A stretch of DNA of 64,000 nucleotides. It comes from Bretschneidera sinensis. Lineage: Eukaryota > Streptophyta > Magnoliopsida > Brassicales > Akaniaceae. The stretch covers positions 86,927,501 to 86,991,500 of the forward strand of contig CM043698.1 in assembly GCA_023935145.1 (NCBI GenBank), read 5' to 3'. Each line of letters begins with the position of its first letter. The stretch's first letter is position 1. The notes beneath the pieces are model-generated. The model had not been told where the DNA came from and searched no databases. It was given only the letters and a program-made list of their open reading frames with translations. The translations under genes were made by a program, and so were the position numbers. Below, piece by piece: positions 25,283 through 36,665 of the stretch.

Positions 25283-26650
25283 TGTTGTGAGTTTTAAATT
25301 ACTCGTAAGCGCACAAGTCGTTTGCAATATAGTGTTGTGCAAGTGCGAGGCCGAATCCACAAGGAATTGTGTTGTGAAAATATAATTTTATCTAAACTAA
25401 CCTTATCTTAACCTAGTTCCGAATTTTGAATAGTATTTTTGCAAAAGAAATATAAACTTAAACCAAATTGATTTAAAAACTAATGATAAAAACACTAAGG
25501 TTTCTGAATCCACCCCACCAAAGTAAAACACATATTTTCATGTTCTATAAAAATAATCTATCAAAACATTCAATGAATCCAACTTTAAACAAATCACAAT
25601 AAATATCCCAATTAAACCAAAACAATCCAATGTATCTGCTTTTAACAAATCACAAAGGATATCCAATTTAATCAAAAACGATTCAATGTATCCATAAGAT
25701 GAAACACACGGAATATCCAACAGAACAATTTAAAACTATCAATCGTAAGAATTTCCTCAAACAATTGACCAGAACATTTGTACTAAAAAAAAGTATCAGA
25801 ATTGTATAAACAAATCTGAAAATCTTATGTCAAACAACGGCAAGGCTTCATCTTCAACCTTAGTTGAAGATTTTAGCCACTCAGAATCATGAAACTAAAG
25901 TTCACAATAACAGTGCTAAACATTAAACTAACAAAAAACAGTAAATTAAAACTGACTATACATGGGAGAAATTCCACTCACTGTTGGGCGGCGCTTTCCC
26001 TCGTGGTAGCAAAGCCTTTGGGATCCACCAGAATGCTAGCAGACGTCCACCGGATTGCACACTAAAGATGAAGTGAAGAGGGGCTTATATAGGGAAACAT
26101 CACAAGTGCAATGTGTTTCCAATCCGATGTGGGATACTGCAGATTCTAGCTTTTGCTCTTTGACTGTTGTCTACTAAAACTGCCATAACTTTCTCTAAAA
26201 AAATCATTTTATTGATCCGTAAAATTTCCCAGAAAATAGACATCCGAATCTTTCCAGGAATATATGGCTCATCTCCTGGTTCAATCAATACAGTTAAATC
26301 CTAAAAAATGGCTGATCTGTCACGTTGAAATCATGCACAGCCTGACCTTTGTCTACTAAAACTACCATAACTTTCTCTAGAAAAATTATTTTATTGATCC
26401 GTAAAATTCCCCAGAAAGTAGACATCCGGATATTTCCAAGCATATATGACTCATCTCCTAGTTCTTCTTGAATCAATACAGTTTAATCCTAAAAAATGGC
26501 TGATCTGTACGAGCAATTCTGGCAATTTAGTGAAACTCCTTTCCAAGCTTGTAAACCTGTAAAACAACGAAAAACAACTCAAAGTAACAAATTCCTAAGC
26601 TAACAAATGTAAATTAAGGGGTCAAAATATGCAATATTTAGCACTCATCA
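25283..26650 (-). repeat. 3' LTR of the deleted Athila element
   Basis: On the minus strand it starts TGATGAGTGCTAAATATTG and ends CTCACAACA. The copy at 29917-31288 matches along its whole length with scattered substitutions and small indels. A TATATAAG box (window about 26088-26095) lies in both copies. Short ORFs inside are artefacts repeated in both LTRs. Confidence 0.92.
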
Positions 26651-26665
26651 AATACCCCCAAACTT
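26651..26665 (-). other. Polypurine tract of the deleted Athila element
   Basis: On the minus strand AAGTTTGGGGGTATT abuts the LTR start TGATGAG. A perfect copy lies at 27888-27902. Confidence 0.8.
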
Positions 26666-28069
26666 AGATTTTGCTAGTCCCTTAGCAAAACAAAATAAAA
26701 AACTAAATGAAAAACAAAGAACATAAAGATAAGTTCATCACTCATGGTATCCAAAAATTTAAGGAGCACTTAAAACCATGATATTTATTCATGAGCAAGC
26801 TTAAAAAAATATAACCCATCTTCGCAATGAATAAGAATTTTAAAACTTAATTACATACAAGAGGCAGGCTAAGACATCACAAGCTTGAATCAGTGTAAAG
26901 TGAATTAGCACAAACATATGAGGTTTCCAAATAACTTCAATGTACAATGTCTCCATGTCTCAATATTCACAGAATTTCTCATCAGAATGAACAACGATGA
27001 CATAGTTTTATTTTATTTATTTTTATTATATGGCTCTGCTATGTTTAGTTCTCTTAAGCTTTCTAATTGACCCATGTATCGAGTGTTGAGTCAATGACTC
27101 CCAAACCAGATGGTTTTAGGGCATTAGGTGTAAAGACACCCCTAAGAACTTACTAACTCGAGTAAAAAAGGCTACAAAACTAAACTGGCCTTAATACTAC
27201 CAAGCAAAATTTCCACCTTTTGACGTGAACACTCACTGCTTACTGAGGCAAGAGGTCCAGTTACTCAGCAGAAAGTTTTGCAATAATCTTTATGAATAAA
27301 ATTTCAACCTTTTGACGTGAACACTCACCGCTTACTAAGGCAAGAGGTTCGGTTACTCAGTGGAAAGTTTTTTGATGATGATCATTATAAATATTAGTAG
27401 TATTATTTGTTTTTTTTTCTTTTTTTTATGTTTTTCTATGCCCAAGTGTTAATCCCACAAGTCATCCAGTTTCAGTTAAGTCATGGAAACATGCACATTA
27501 AAATCACATGTCATACCTCACACAATTATGTGCTAATGTGCTCGTGTCAGATTAGATCAAACATGTGAATTCTCAAATGCCTAAAGTAAGTAACAAAGTT
27601 TTAAAACTCTATCATCAAAACATATGTTCACAATTTTAAGCTCACCAATGACATCACATCACAGTATTTGTTTAGATCAACTAAAATTTCAAAATAACAT
27701 GAGCATGCATTTACCTTCTTTTATTTTTTTTTTAAATGAAGAAAAACAACAACAAATTAGGATAAAATGTATGTAATGTGTCTCCCTTATCCCCAAACTT
27801 AAATTATACATTGACCCCAATGTGTGAATAATACGGTAAGAGCTGACCTGGGATATGGAGAGCTATCTGGACTGGTATGGCTAATAGAATACCCCCAAAC
27901 TTGATATGAAGTACGCTTTGTCCCTGAAAAATAAAGACTGGAAAACAAAAAACATTAGAGAAAAACAATAACAATAAATATGTAAAATAATAAACAAATA
28001 GAAAGGATATGCTGTGGGGTGCCTCCCATGAGCACTAAGTTTAACGTCTTCAGCCAGACCCAACATTAG
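26666..28069 (-). other. Athila 3' non-coding region with second polypurine tract
   Basis: No gene is seen. On the minus strand it contains AAGTTTGGGGGTATT at 27888-27902, identical to the tract at the LTR, and a third related run (TTTAAGTTTGGGGAT near 27790) after the motif CATTGGGGTCAATG. Two nearly identical 75-base stretches at about 27205 and 27300 (sharing TTTTGACGTGAACACTCAC and GGCAAGAGGT) form a local duplication. Confidence 0.6.
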
Positions 28070-29136
28070 TAATCGTGCCCAGCTAAGCGCTCTATCATCT
28101 GATCAATAAATGAGAGTGGAAAACGATCATTCCTTATGGCAGCATTCAACTTACGGTAGTCTATACTCACTCTTCATCCTGACTGCGCACGAGTTGGAAC
28201 CAACTCATCGTCTTTATTCATCACTACCGTCAATCCAGCCTGCTTTGACAGGACATGAATTTGGCTCACCCACTCGCTATCAAAGATTGGATAAATGATC
28301 CCTACATCAAAAGGCTTAATCACTTCAGTCCTTACAACCTCTTGCATAGTTGGGTTGAGCCTTCTTTGTGGCTCCCTCGATGGCTTTGCATTCTCCTCCA
28401 AATGTATCTTGTACATCACCACCGAGGGGCTGATTCCCTTAATATCCTCAATAGTCCAGCTGATAGCTGCCTTATGCTCTCTTAAAACATCCAATAATTT
28501 TTCCTCTTGAGCCTCAACCAAATCTGAAGCTATAATCACAGGCAAAGAATCTGCTGGACCTAGGAACTCATATTTAAGATTGTCCGGTAAAGGCTTAAGT
28601 TCTTTCTTGAGGAGCTCAAGTGCTGCGATCTCCTCCATCTCACTACTTTCCCAAGGAGCAGACTCTAAAATGGCATTCGCTTGCTCAAGTACTTTATCCA
28701 AATCCAAATCCTCTCCAAATTGAGCAAAGCATGCCTCCAGGGGGTCCTCAATGCGGGATTCATCCACAATCTCCTCCGTCTCGCTGCTCTCCCGAGGAAT
28801 AGACTCAAAAATGGCATTTGCTTGCTCAAGTAACTCATCCAAATCCAAATCCTCTCCAAACTGTGCAAAGCATGCCTCCAAAATGTCCTCAAACTTCCCT
28901 TCTTTCTTGGGCACTTGTAATCTCTCAGGGTAAGGCGCTTTAGGTACACACGACCAAGGAAGATCCCTAATAGTAGGTGTGGCTATAGATGGCTCAGTAT
29001 CTCTCTTCTCCTTGTTGCCACTTTCTTGCCCTTGCTGCAGAGCAGGGTTCTCTTCTACTTGATGAATTTTTAACTGTAAACTGTTCCTTTGAGTTGGGCA
29101 CGGGTTGATTGGGGAACTTTTCCTTCTCTCCTTCAC
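28070..29136 (-). pseudogene. Athila pol fragment: pol N-terminal region to RT start
   Basis: The open frame 29136-28174 encodes an acidic region with a duplicated segment (ACFAQFGEDLDLD occurs twice, about 46 residues apart). ELKPLPDNLKYEFLG and ISWTIEDIKGISPSV follow, the usual lead-in to Athila RT. In place of the normal next RT segment the frame stops after VPTRAQSG. The following bases still encode SIDYRKLNAA and IDQMIERLAGHDY in other frames and then change near 28075 to 3' non-coding sequence. Most of RT and everything after it is missing. Confidence 0.85.
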
Positions 29137-29730
29137 CCAAGTGACTTGCGATTTGACCCATTTGATTCTCTAGCTTAGTTATTTCTTGGGTGTTTACTAT
29201 TGTTGCACTCCTCACTTCACTTATGGATTGGCCAGTCATCTTCCTGAAATCATTGAGAGCATCCTCCAATGACTGTGAAACCGATGTTGGTGCTTTGGTG
29301 GGAGCTTGGTAAGCGAGTGATGGTGCTGGATGGGCTGAGCGACCATAACTTGGAACTGGTAGAGGAAATCCGGGAGGGTATTGATTGTGAGCATGATGAA
29401 GGGCTTCTCCCTGATTCCTCAGTTGGTTCTGCTTCCATGAAAAATTAAGGTGGTTCTGCCACCCTGGATTGTACGTCTCAGAGTAAGATCCATTTGATTA
29501 CCACCAATAGTCATTGAAAGCGTTCATTTGTTCCATGAGATACTTGGCAAAAGACGGCATAGATGGACAATTTTGTGATAAATGCATTGGACTGGTACAG
29601 ATGGAACAACTATCATCGTTGAATGTATTGGCTATATTGATGGACTGGCCGGTCATCTTCATGAAATCCTTGAGGGCGTCCTCTAAAGACTGTGAAACCG
29701 GCGCTGGATTCATCCACATTTTTTTTAATT
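29137..29730 (-). pseudogene. Athila gag remnant with an internal duplication
   Basis: On the minus strand ALKDFMKMTGQSI (about 29640-29700) and ALNDFRKMTGQSISEV (about 29215-29265) are two copies of one segment. Between them are a short knuckle-like CSICTSPMHLSQNC and FAKYLMEQMNAFN, typical of Athila gag. ITKLENQMGQIASHL follows the second copy. Stops and shifts separate the parts. The normal N-terminal capsid region is absent, so this gag is both shortened and rearranged. Confidence 0.75.
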
Positions 29731-29893
29731 TTTTAAATTTTCTAACTTTTTATTTTGTTTTTTATAGGCAATTACCAATAGAAACAAATAAACTAAAATA
29801 AAATTGAAATAAGAAAAGTCAAACAAAAAAATGCTAACTAACTAGTAGAAAAATAAAATTAATTCAGACAAAAATTTCATAAACCAAACAACT

Positions 29894-29910
29894 CCCCGGC
29901 AACAGCGCCA
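29894..29910 (-). other. Primer binding site, tRNA-Asp type
   Basis: On the minus strand TGGCGCTGTTGCCGGGG is one base away from the usual Athila primer site (TGGCGCCGTTGCCGGGG), complementary to tRNA-Asp. It lies six bases inside the 5' LTR end, which fixes the element's orientation. Confidence 0.85.
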
Positions 29911-29916
29911 AAAACT

Positions 29917-31288
29917 TGTTGTGAGTTTTAAATTACTCGCAAGCGCACAAGTCGTTTGCAATATAGTGTTGTACAAGTGCGAGGTCGAATCCACAGGGAA
30001 TTGTGTTGTGAAAATATAATTTTATATAAACTAACCTTATCTTAACCTAGTTCCGAATTTTGAATAGTATTTTTGCAAAAGAAATATAAACTTAAACTAA
30101 ATTGATTTAAAAACTAATGATAAAAACACTAAGGTTTCTGAATCCACCCCACCAAAGTAAAGCATATATTTTCATGTTCTATAAAAATAATCTATCAAAA
30201 CATTCCATGAATCCAACTTTAAACAAATCACAACAAATATCCTAATTAAACCAAAACAATCCAATGTATCCGCTTTTAACAAATCACAAAGGATATCCAA
30301 TTTAATCAAAAATGATTCGATGTATCCATCAGATGAAACGCACGGAATATCCAACAGAACAATTTAAAAACTATTAATCGTAAGAATTTACTCAAACAAT
30401 TGACCAGAACATTTATACTAAAAAAAGCATCAGAATTGTATAAACAAATCTGAAAATATTATGCCAAACAACGGCGAGGCTTCATCTTCAACCTTAGTTG
30501 AAGATTTTAGCCACTCATAATCATGAAACTAAAGTTCACAATAACAGTTCTAAACATTAAACTAACAAAAAACAGTAAATTAAAACTGACTGTACATGAG
30601 AGAAATTCCACTCGCTGTTGGGCGGCGCTTCCTCTCGTGGTAGCAAAGCCTTCGGGATCCACCAGAATGCTAGCAGACGTCCACTAGATTGCACACTAAA
30701 GATGAAGTGAAGAGGGGCTTATATAAGGAAATATCACAAGTGCAATGTGTTTCCAATTCGATGTGGGATACTGCAGATTCCAGTTTTTGCTCTTTGACAT
30801 TTGTCTACTAAAACTGCCATAACTTTCTCTAGAAAAATTATTTTATTGATCCATAAAATTTCCAAAAAAATATACATCCGGATCTTTCCAAGCATATATG
30901 GCTCATCTCCTGGTTCTTCCTGAATCAATACAGTTAAATCCTCAAAATTGGCTGATCTGTCACGCTGAAATCATGCACAGCTTGACCTTTGTCTACTAAA
31001 GCTGCCAAAAATTTCTCTAGAAAAATCATTTTATTGATCCATAAAATTCCCCAGAAAATAAACATCTGGATATTTCCAAGCACATATGGCTCATCTCTTG
31101 ATTCTTCCTGAATCAATACAGTTTAATCCTAAAAAATGGCTGATCTGTACGAGCAATTCTGGTAATTTAGTGAAACTCCTTCCAAGCTTGTAAACCTGTA
31201 AAACAATGAAAAACAACTCAAAGTAACAAATTCCTAAGCTAACAATGTAAATTAAGGGGCTAAAATATGAAATATTTGGCACTCATCA
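29917..31288 (-). repeat. 5' LTR of the deleted Athila element
   Basis: This is the direct-repeat partner of 25283-26650. Its outer edge ends ACTCATCA in the window and is followed by CCTCC, where Tekay RT resumes. The visible substitutions between the two LTRs show the insertion is not recent. Confidence 0.92.
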
Positions 31289-32560
31289 CCTCCCAATAGG
31301 GAGATTGAGTTTTCTATTGAAGTGATTCCAAGATCAACACCCATATCTATATCACCTTATAGAATGGCACCAGCTGAATTAAGAGAGTTAAAAGTTCAGC
31401 TTTAGGAGTTACTAGATAAACAATTTATTTGATCTAGTATGTCACCTTGGGGAACCCCTGTGTTGTTTATTAAGAAGAAGGATGGGACAATGAGGTTGTG
31501 TATTGATTATAGACAGTTGAATAAGATCACCATTAAGAATAGATATCTTTTTCCCAGGATAAATGATTTATTCGAGCAGTTACAGGGAGCTAGGGTGTTT
31601 TCTAAGATAGACCTGAGATTGATTTATCATCAATTAAGGATAAAGGAGAGGGATATGCCTAAGACTGCTTTTAGGACACGTTATGGCCATTATGTGTTCC
31701 TAGTGATGCCATTTGGGTTTACTAATGCTTCTGCGGCATTTATGGATCTTATGAATCGGGTGTTTAAACCATTCTTGGACAGATTTGTGATTGTGTTTAT
31801 TGATGATATTCTAGTATATTCCAAGAATGAAGAGGAGCATAAGCAACATTTAGAGATAGTGTTGTAAATTATGAGAAGAGAAAAATTATATGCAAAGTTA
31901 TCTAAGTGCGAGTTTTGATTGAGTGAAATATCTTTCTTGGGGCATGTTGTATCGGGAGAGGGAATAGCAGTTGACCCACAGAAAGTAGAAGCAGTGTTGA
32001 ATTGGAAAAAACCCACTAATATAACTGAAGTTAGAAGCTTTTTGGGGTTGGCTGGTTGTTATAGGAGATTCATCCATAATTTTTCTATGATTGCTAGACC
32101 ATTGACTAAATTGACCAGGAAGGACATGAAGTTTAGGTGGTCAGAGGAATGTGAGAGAAGTTTTCAACTGTTGAAAGAAAAATTGACTACTGCCTCAGTA
32201 TTAGTGCTTCCTTTTGGAGATAAAGGATTTGTCGTATATAGTGACGCGTCGCATCAAAGGTTGGGATGTGTGTTGATGCAACATGGGAAAGTTATAACTT
32301 ATGTATATAAGCAATTGAAGAACCATGAGAGGAATTACCCGACCCATGATTTAGAATTGGCTGCCATAGTTTTTTCTTTGAAGATTTGGAGACATCATCT
32401 ATATAGAGCCAATTATGAAATTTTTATTGATCATAAACGCTTGACGCATTTACCGACCCAGAAGGAGTTGAATTTGAGGCAGAGGAGGTGGATGGAGTTA
32501 ATTAGTGATTATAACTGTACAATTCATTATCATCTATGAAAGGCTAATGTAGTAGCTGAT
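31289..32560 (+). pseudogene. Tekay RT and RNase H (right part)
   Basis: RT resumes with PPNREIEF and contains [42 protein letters not shown] and the catalytic FIDDILVYS (about 31800). The connection ([15 protein letters not shown]) leads to RNase H with [29 protein letters not shown] and [10 protein letters not shown]. Stops interrupt at about 31403, 31432, 31865, 31917 and 32537. The FIDD aspartates are intact although the enzyme cannot be made in one piece. Confidence 0.9.
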
Positions 32561-33728
32561 GCATTGAGTAGAAAGGCTACAGGGAGATTAGCTGCTATTG
32601 GGAGTCATAATACTAGCTTGATGATAGAATTAAGAAGAATGAGGATGCAGTTGAGTGTCAATGATAGAGGAATACTGATGGCAAATATGGTGGTACAATA
32701 TTTTATTATTGATCATTTATTACAGATGCAGGGTAGAGATGAGGGGATAGAAAAGATCAAACGGGAAGTGTTGAGTGAGAAGCCAACTGAGTTTAGAATT
32801 AGAGAAGATGGTATGGTGGTATTGAGGCATAGAGTTTGTGTTCCCAATAATGTGGAGATGAGAAAGGAGATACTAAGAATGACTCGTGATTCTGTATATT
32901 CCATGCACCAGGGTAATAATAAGATGTGCAGGGGATTGAGACAGAATTATTGGTGGTCAGGGATAAAGAAAGATGTAGCGGAACAGATTTCTAGATGTTT
33001 GATTTGTTAACAGGTGAAGTCTGAGAATAGACTTCCAGCAGGTTTATTACAACCTCTTCCAGTACCTGAATGGCTATAGGAAAACATGAGTATGGATTTT
33101 ATCTCTAGTTTTCCCCATACCCAGAGAGGACATGACACTGCATGGGTTATAGTGGATAGACTTTCTAAGTCTTCACATTTCCTTCCTATTAAACCTACCT
33201 GGAGTCCTGAAAAGTTGGTTGAATTGTATATAGTGGAGATAGTAAAATTACATGGAGTACCCTTGAATTGTATCAGATAGAGATTCTAGATTTACCTCTA
33301 GATTTTGGAGAGGTTTTCAAGAAGCTATGGGTACACAATTGCAGTTTAGTACAACTTTCCATCCACAAACTGATGGGCAGACGGAGAGAATCATCAAAAT
33401 ACTAGACGATATGCTGAGGGCAAGTGTATTGAGTTTCTCAGTGAGCTGGGATGATTATTTGCATTTGATCGAGTTTGCATACAATAATAAGTATCAAACC
33501 AGTATTGGGATGACACCATTCGAGGCTTTATATGGTAGGAGGTGTAGAACTCTAGTATGCTGGGAAGAAGTTGGAGAGAGAAAGATATTTGGTCGAGAAA
33601 TGATAGATTTGACTACTAAGAGGATCAAACTGGTTAGAGAGAACCTTAGAGCAGCACAAAACAGACAGAAGGGATATGCTGATAAAAGAAGACGACCTCT
33701 CGAGTTTCAATTTGGTGATTGAGTATTT
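32561..33728 (+). pseudogene. Tekay integrase
   Basis: It begins after ADALSRKA and includes the zinc-binding region (MHQGNNKMCRGLRQNYWW, then SRCLIC), a stop at 33007, and the first catalytic Asp in SMDFISSFPHT. A two-base loss near 33265, relative to the copy at 6943, destroys the second Asp motif. HPQTDGQTERIIKIL carries the catalytic Glu, and PFEALYGRRC and the C-terminal core follow. A stop lies at 33720. It is not functional. Confidence 0.88.
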
Positions 33729-34166
33729 TTGAAGATATATTCGTGGAAGGGTGTATTGAGGTTTAAAAAGAAGGGAAAGTTGAGCCCGAGATTTGTGGGG
33801 CCATATGAAGTGATTGAGAGAATTGGACCAATAGCATATCAATTTGATTTACCCCTAGAGTTAAAGCAATTACATAATGTGGTTTGTGTGTCACTATTAA
33901 GAAAGTACTTACACGATGAATCCCATTGTATCTCGAATCAAGCGATAGAACTTCAGGAAGATTTGACTTTTATGCAAGTACCGGTCAGAATTCTAGACAG
34001 AAAGGAACAAGTTTTGCGCAATAGAGTCATTACTTTGATTCAAATATTATGGTGGAACAAAGATGTCGAAGAAGTCACTTGGGAGCATGAAGCAAGAATG
34101 AGGAAAGAATACCCCCAGCCCTTTCATGAATTAGGTAAGGAAATTTCAGGAACAAAATTTTTGTAA
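33729..34166 (+). pseudogene. Tekay integrase C-terminus with chromodomain
   Basis: The open stretch holds the GPFEV-like module (LSPRFVGPYEVIERIGPIAY), the LPLELKQLHNVVCVSLLRKY linker, and a chromodomain (VRILDRKEQVLRNRVITLIQ, then WWNKDVEEVTWE). In chromoviruses this domain directs integration to particular chromatin. It is the C-terminal end of the polyprotein; the natural stop is at 34164-34166, just before the 3' LTR. Confidence 0.88.
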
Positions 34167-34178
34167 AGTGGGTAGAAT

Positions 34179-34254
34179 TGTAATACATGTATTTGTAAAG
34201 TAGTACTTTAATAAATATGACATAGAGTTAAAATAATATATATATATATATATA
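34179..34254 (+). repeat. Tekay 3' LTR, first 76 bases only
   Basis: TGTAATACATGTATTTGTAA matches the 5' LTR start at 21281, and the similarity continues through ATAGAGTTAAAATAATATAT into the TA run. It then ends, and copia coding sequence follows on the other strand. About 1.8 kb of LTR is missing. Confidence 0.88.
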
Positions 34255-35849
34255 CCTGAACGTCATCAATGCGTTGGATCGACAGATTTGCATTTTGAAT
34301 AACGTCAAGTATGGATACCTGAACGTTTTCAATTGTAACAACAAGAATGTAAACACATTCCTCCTCAAAATTGACTTGCCTGAGTTGGTCTCTCCCACTT
34401 AACTCAACATCCTCAATGAACTTGGCATTGCCCGTTTCGAAAAAGGCTCTATTAGAGGAATCATAAAATTTGAAACCTCTTGATCTTTTAGAGTATCCAA
34501 CAAAATAACAGCTAAAGGTCCTTGAATCCAGTTTCTTCTCATTTGGCTTATAAGGCCGAGCCTCAGTTGGACATCCCCAAACATGCAAATGCCTAATGCT
34601 AGGCTTTTTTCCTATCCATAACTCGTATGGGGTTTTAGCTACTGCTTTACTTGGAACTCTGTTTAGGATGTAAACTGCAGTCCTGATGGCTTCACCACAA
34701 AGCGATTTTGGCAAAAAAGAATGACTAATCATACTTCTTACCATATCCTTTAAGGTTCAATTTCGTCTCTCAGCTACACCATTTTGACTAGAAGTCCCTG
34801 GCATGGTGTATTGAGGAATGATCCCACATTGCTTCAAAAATTTGGCGAAAGGTCCGGGATGTTGTTCACTCGATCAATCATATCTACCATAGTATTCACC
34901 TCCACGGTCAAATTTGACGGCCCTAATTTTCTTGCCTAATTGATTTTCAACTTCAGCTTTGAAATTTTTGAACATATCTATTGATTGAGACTTCTCATGA
35001 ATTAGATAAAGATAGCCATACCTGGAGTAGTCATCTATGAAAGTGTTAAAATATTGTTGTACATTCTAAGAAGCCGTAGGGAATGGACCACAAATATTCG
35101 TATGTATCAATTCCAAGACGTTATTACTCCTATTAGCACATTTATTTTTAACATTTGTTTGTTTTCCCTTAATACACTCAATGCAGACTTCAAAATCTGA
35201 CAAATCTAAGGGATCAAAAATTCCTTCTGATAAATGTCTTTGAGTCCTTTGTTTAGAAGTATGTCCTAAACGTTTGTGCCATAACATTGACGAATTCTTA
35301 TTTGTTAATCTGCGTTTAATACCAACATTATTTGTATGCAATGATTCGTTTTCTTTGGAGGCAATCATATCCAGTTTATATAAATTATCAATTAAAGAAC
35401 CGTTACCAAATAAATTTGAATTCTGAAAAAGACTAAACTTTCTATTTCCAAATGAACAAGAAAAACCTGATTTGTCCAAACATGAAATAGAAACCAAATT
35501 CCATCTAAAAGACAGTACATAAAAAGTCTCATCCAGATCCAAATTACAACTAGATTCCAATTGTAATCTAAATAAACAAATTGCCTCCACGGGAGCTCTT
35601 TCGCCATTTCCCACATAGATGAATCTTTCAACATCAGTTGGCGTTCGGCTCCTTATGCACCCCTGCAGAGAAACACTTATGTGAGTAGTTGCACCTGTAT
35701 CTATCCACCAACTGTTCTTAGGTACTAAGGCCAAATTAACTTCTGAACAAACAAAGTTTAGAAGTTTACCCTTCTTCTCACGCCAGGTCACATACTTGAC
35801 GAATTTTGTGCAGTCTTTCTTCACATGACCAACTTTGTGGCAAAAAAAA
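34255..35849 (-). pseudogene. Copia protease and integrase
   Basis: Read on the minus strand, a zinc knuckle (CFFCHKVGHVKKDC, about 35815-35860) leads to the protease with WWIDTGATTHIS. The GAG-pre-integrase module follows (LWHKRLGHTSKQRTQRHLSE, ending in CIECIKGKQ). The integrase core has NICGPFP, DRGGEYYG and SSQNGVAERRN, then [20 protein letters not shown]. After [18 protein letters not shown] the frame runs into TA-repeat codons and ends. Stops occur at about 35065, 34890 and 34755. It is defective. Confidence 0.88.
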
Positions 35850-36665
35850 CAAGTTATACCTTTATCTTGTTTCTGTTGTCCCTTGTGGTGTGAATTTTCA
35901 GATCTTGCAGTTTCTTTCCCTTTAATTGTTTTTGTTGTCTTTTGTGGTGTGAATTTTCATACCCTGTAGTTTCTTTCCCTTTAATGTTCATCTTTATTTT
36001 TTTGCTGGAATTGGGGTCCTGATAAGTTGATGCTAAATGAGTACTTTCAACCTTTTCATGACTAAGTCTCTCTTCCTCTTGTACACATTGAGCAATCAGC
36101 TCATTCAAAGTCTATTTCTCCTTTTAAGTATTGTAACTGATTTTGAAAGAACTGAATTGTGTAGGAAGAGAGATCAAGACTAAGTGCACCAGAATGTTTT
36201 CTGGCAATTCTAGCTTGAATGCCTTTAGTCTTATCATAAGGTTTGACATCTCCATGATGTACTCTCTTATATTCCCTTCCCTTTGTACCACATTGAGACA
36301 AACTTAGTCAAGATAGTGCTTGTCTCGACCTTTTCGTTTGTGGTGAATCGGTCTGCTATTTGGGAGAGGAATTTCTTAGCATCATTTTCATCAGGAATAG
36401 AACCCATGATGATATCTGGAATTGAGTGCTTCATAATCATTAGGCTCATACGGTTTGATCGCTCCCACTTTTCATACACAGCCTTTTTCTCAGCGGTACT
36501 ATTGCTGGTCAAAGGTGCAGGGCGATCGACCCTTAATGCATAGTCTAATTTCATGCACCCTAGCATGATCATAACATGATCTTGCCACTTCTTGAAATTC
36601 GTGCTGTTAAGTGCGGGAATGCTGTTGATGTTAGTAGAAATCGACTCTGCTATAAACAAGAACAA
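35850..36665 (-). pseudogene. Copia gag
   Basis: The minus-strand frame 36665-36267 reads NSTNFKKWQDHVMIMLGCMK and SRIADRF-type sequence, typical of copia gag (UBN2 family). It continues in another frame (LPENI, LPTQFSSF, LNELIAQCVQEEERL) to the knuckle. A frame break near 36270 and a stop near 36110 separate the parts. The true start may be near SESISTNINS, after a possible splice acceptor at about 36650. Confidence 0.82.

Larger units (their letters stand above)
25283..31288 (-). mobile_element. Athila derivative lacking most of pol, with both LTRs
   Basis: Two direct repeats of about 1.37 kb (25283-26650 and 29917-31288) flank about 3.3 kb. In minus orientation the order is 5' LTR (31288-29917), tRNA-Asp-type primer site, gag remnants, start of pol as far as RT motif 1, then directly 3' non-coding sequence, polypurine tract and 3' LTR. 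The RT core, RNase H, integrase and extra ORF are absent, leaving about 6.0 kb. The flanks are CCTCT and CCTCC, a near-perfect 5-base target duplication in Tekay RT. It would depend on other elements for movement, if it ever moved in this form. Confidence 0.9.
21281..34254 (+). mobile_element. Tekay/Del-type chromovirus (Ty3/gypsy), interrupted and 3'-truncated
   Basis: The layout is 5' LTR, initiator-Met tRNA primer site, gag with zinc knuckles, protease, RT, RNase H, integrase, chromodomain, polypurine stretch, and the first 76 bases of a 3' LTR. A chromodomain at the integrase end together with TGTAATACC LTR starts fits Tekay/Del. A 6-kb Athila derivative splits RT at 25283-31288. The host reading frame resumes as [11 protein letters not shown] when the insert is removed. 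Many stops occur, so the element is dead. The 3' LTR is cut off inside its TA repeat at 34254 by copia sequence. Confidence 0.9.

Noticed and set aside
25283..31288. Pairs of similar small ORFs (for example near 25540 and 30172, 26294 and 30934)
   Set aside because: They lie in the two LTRs of one element, so their repetition reflects LTR identity and not gene duplication.
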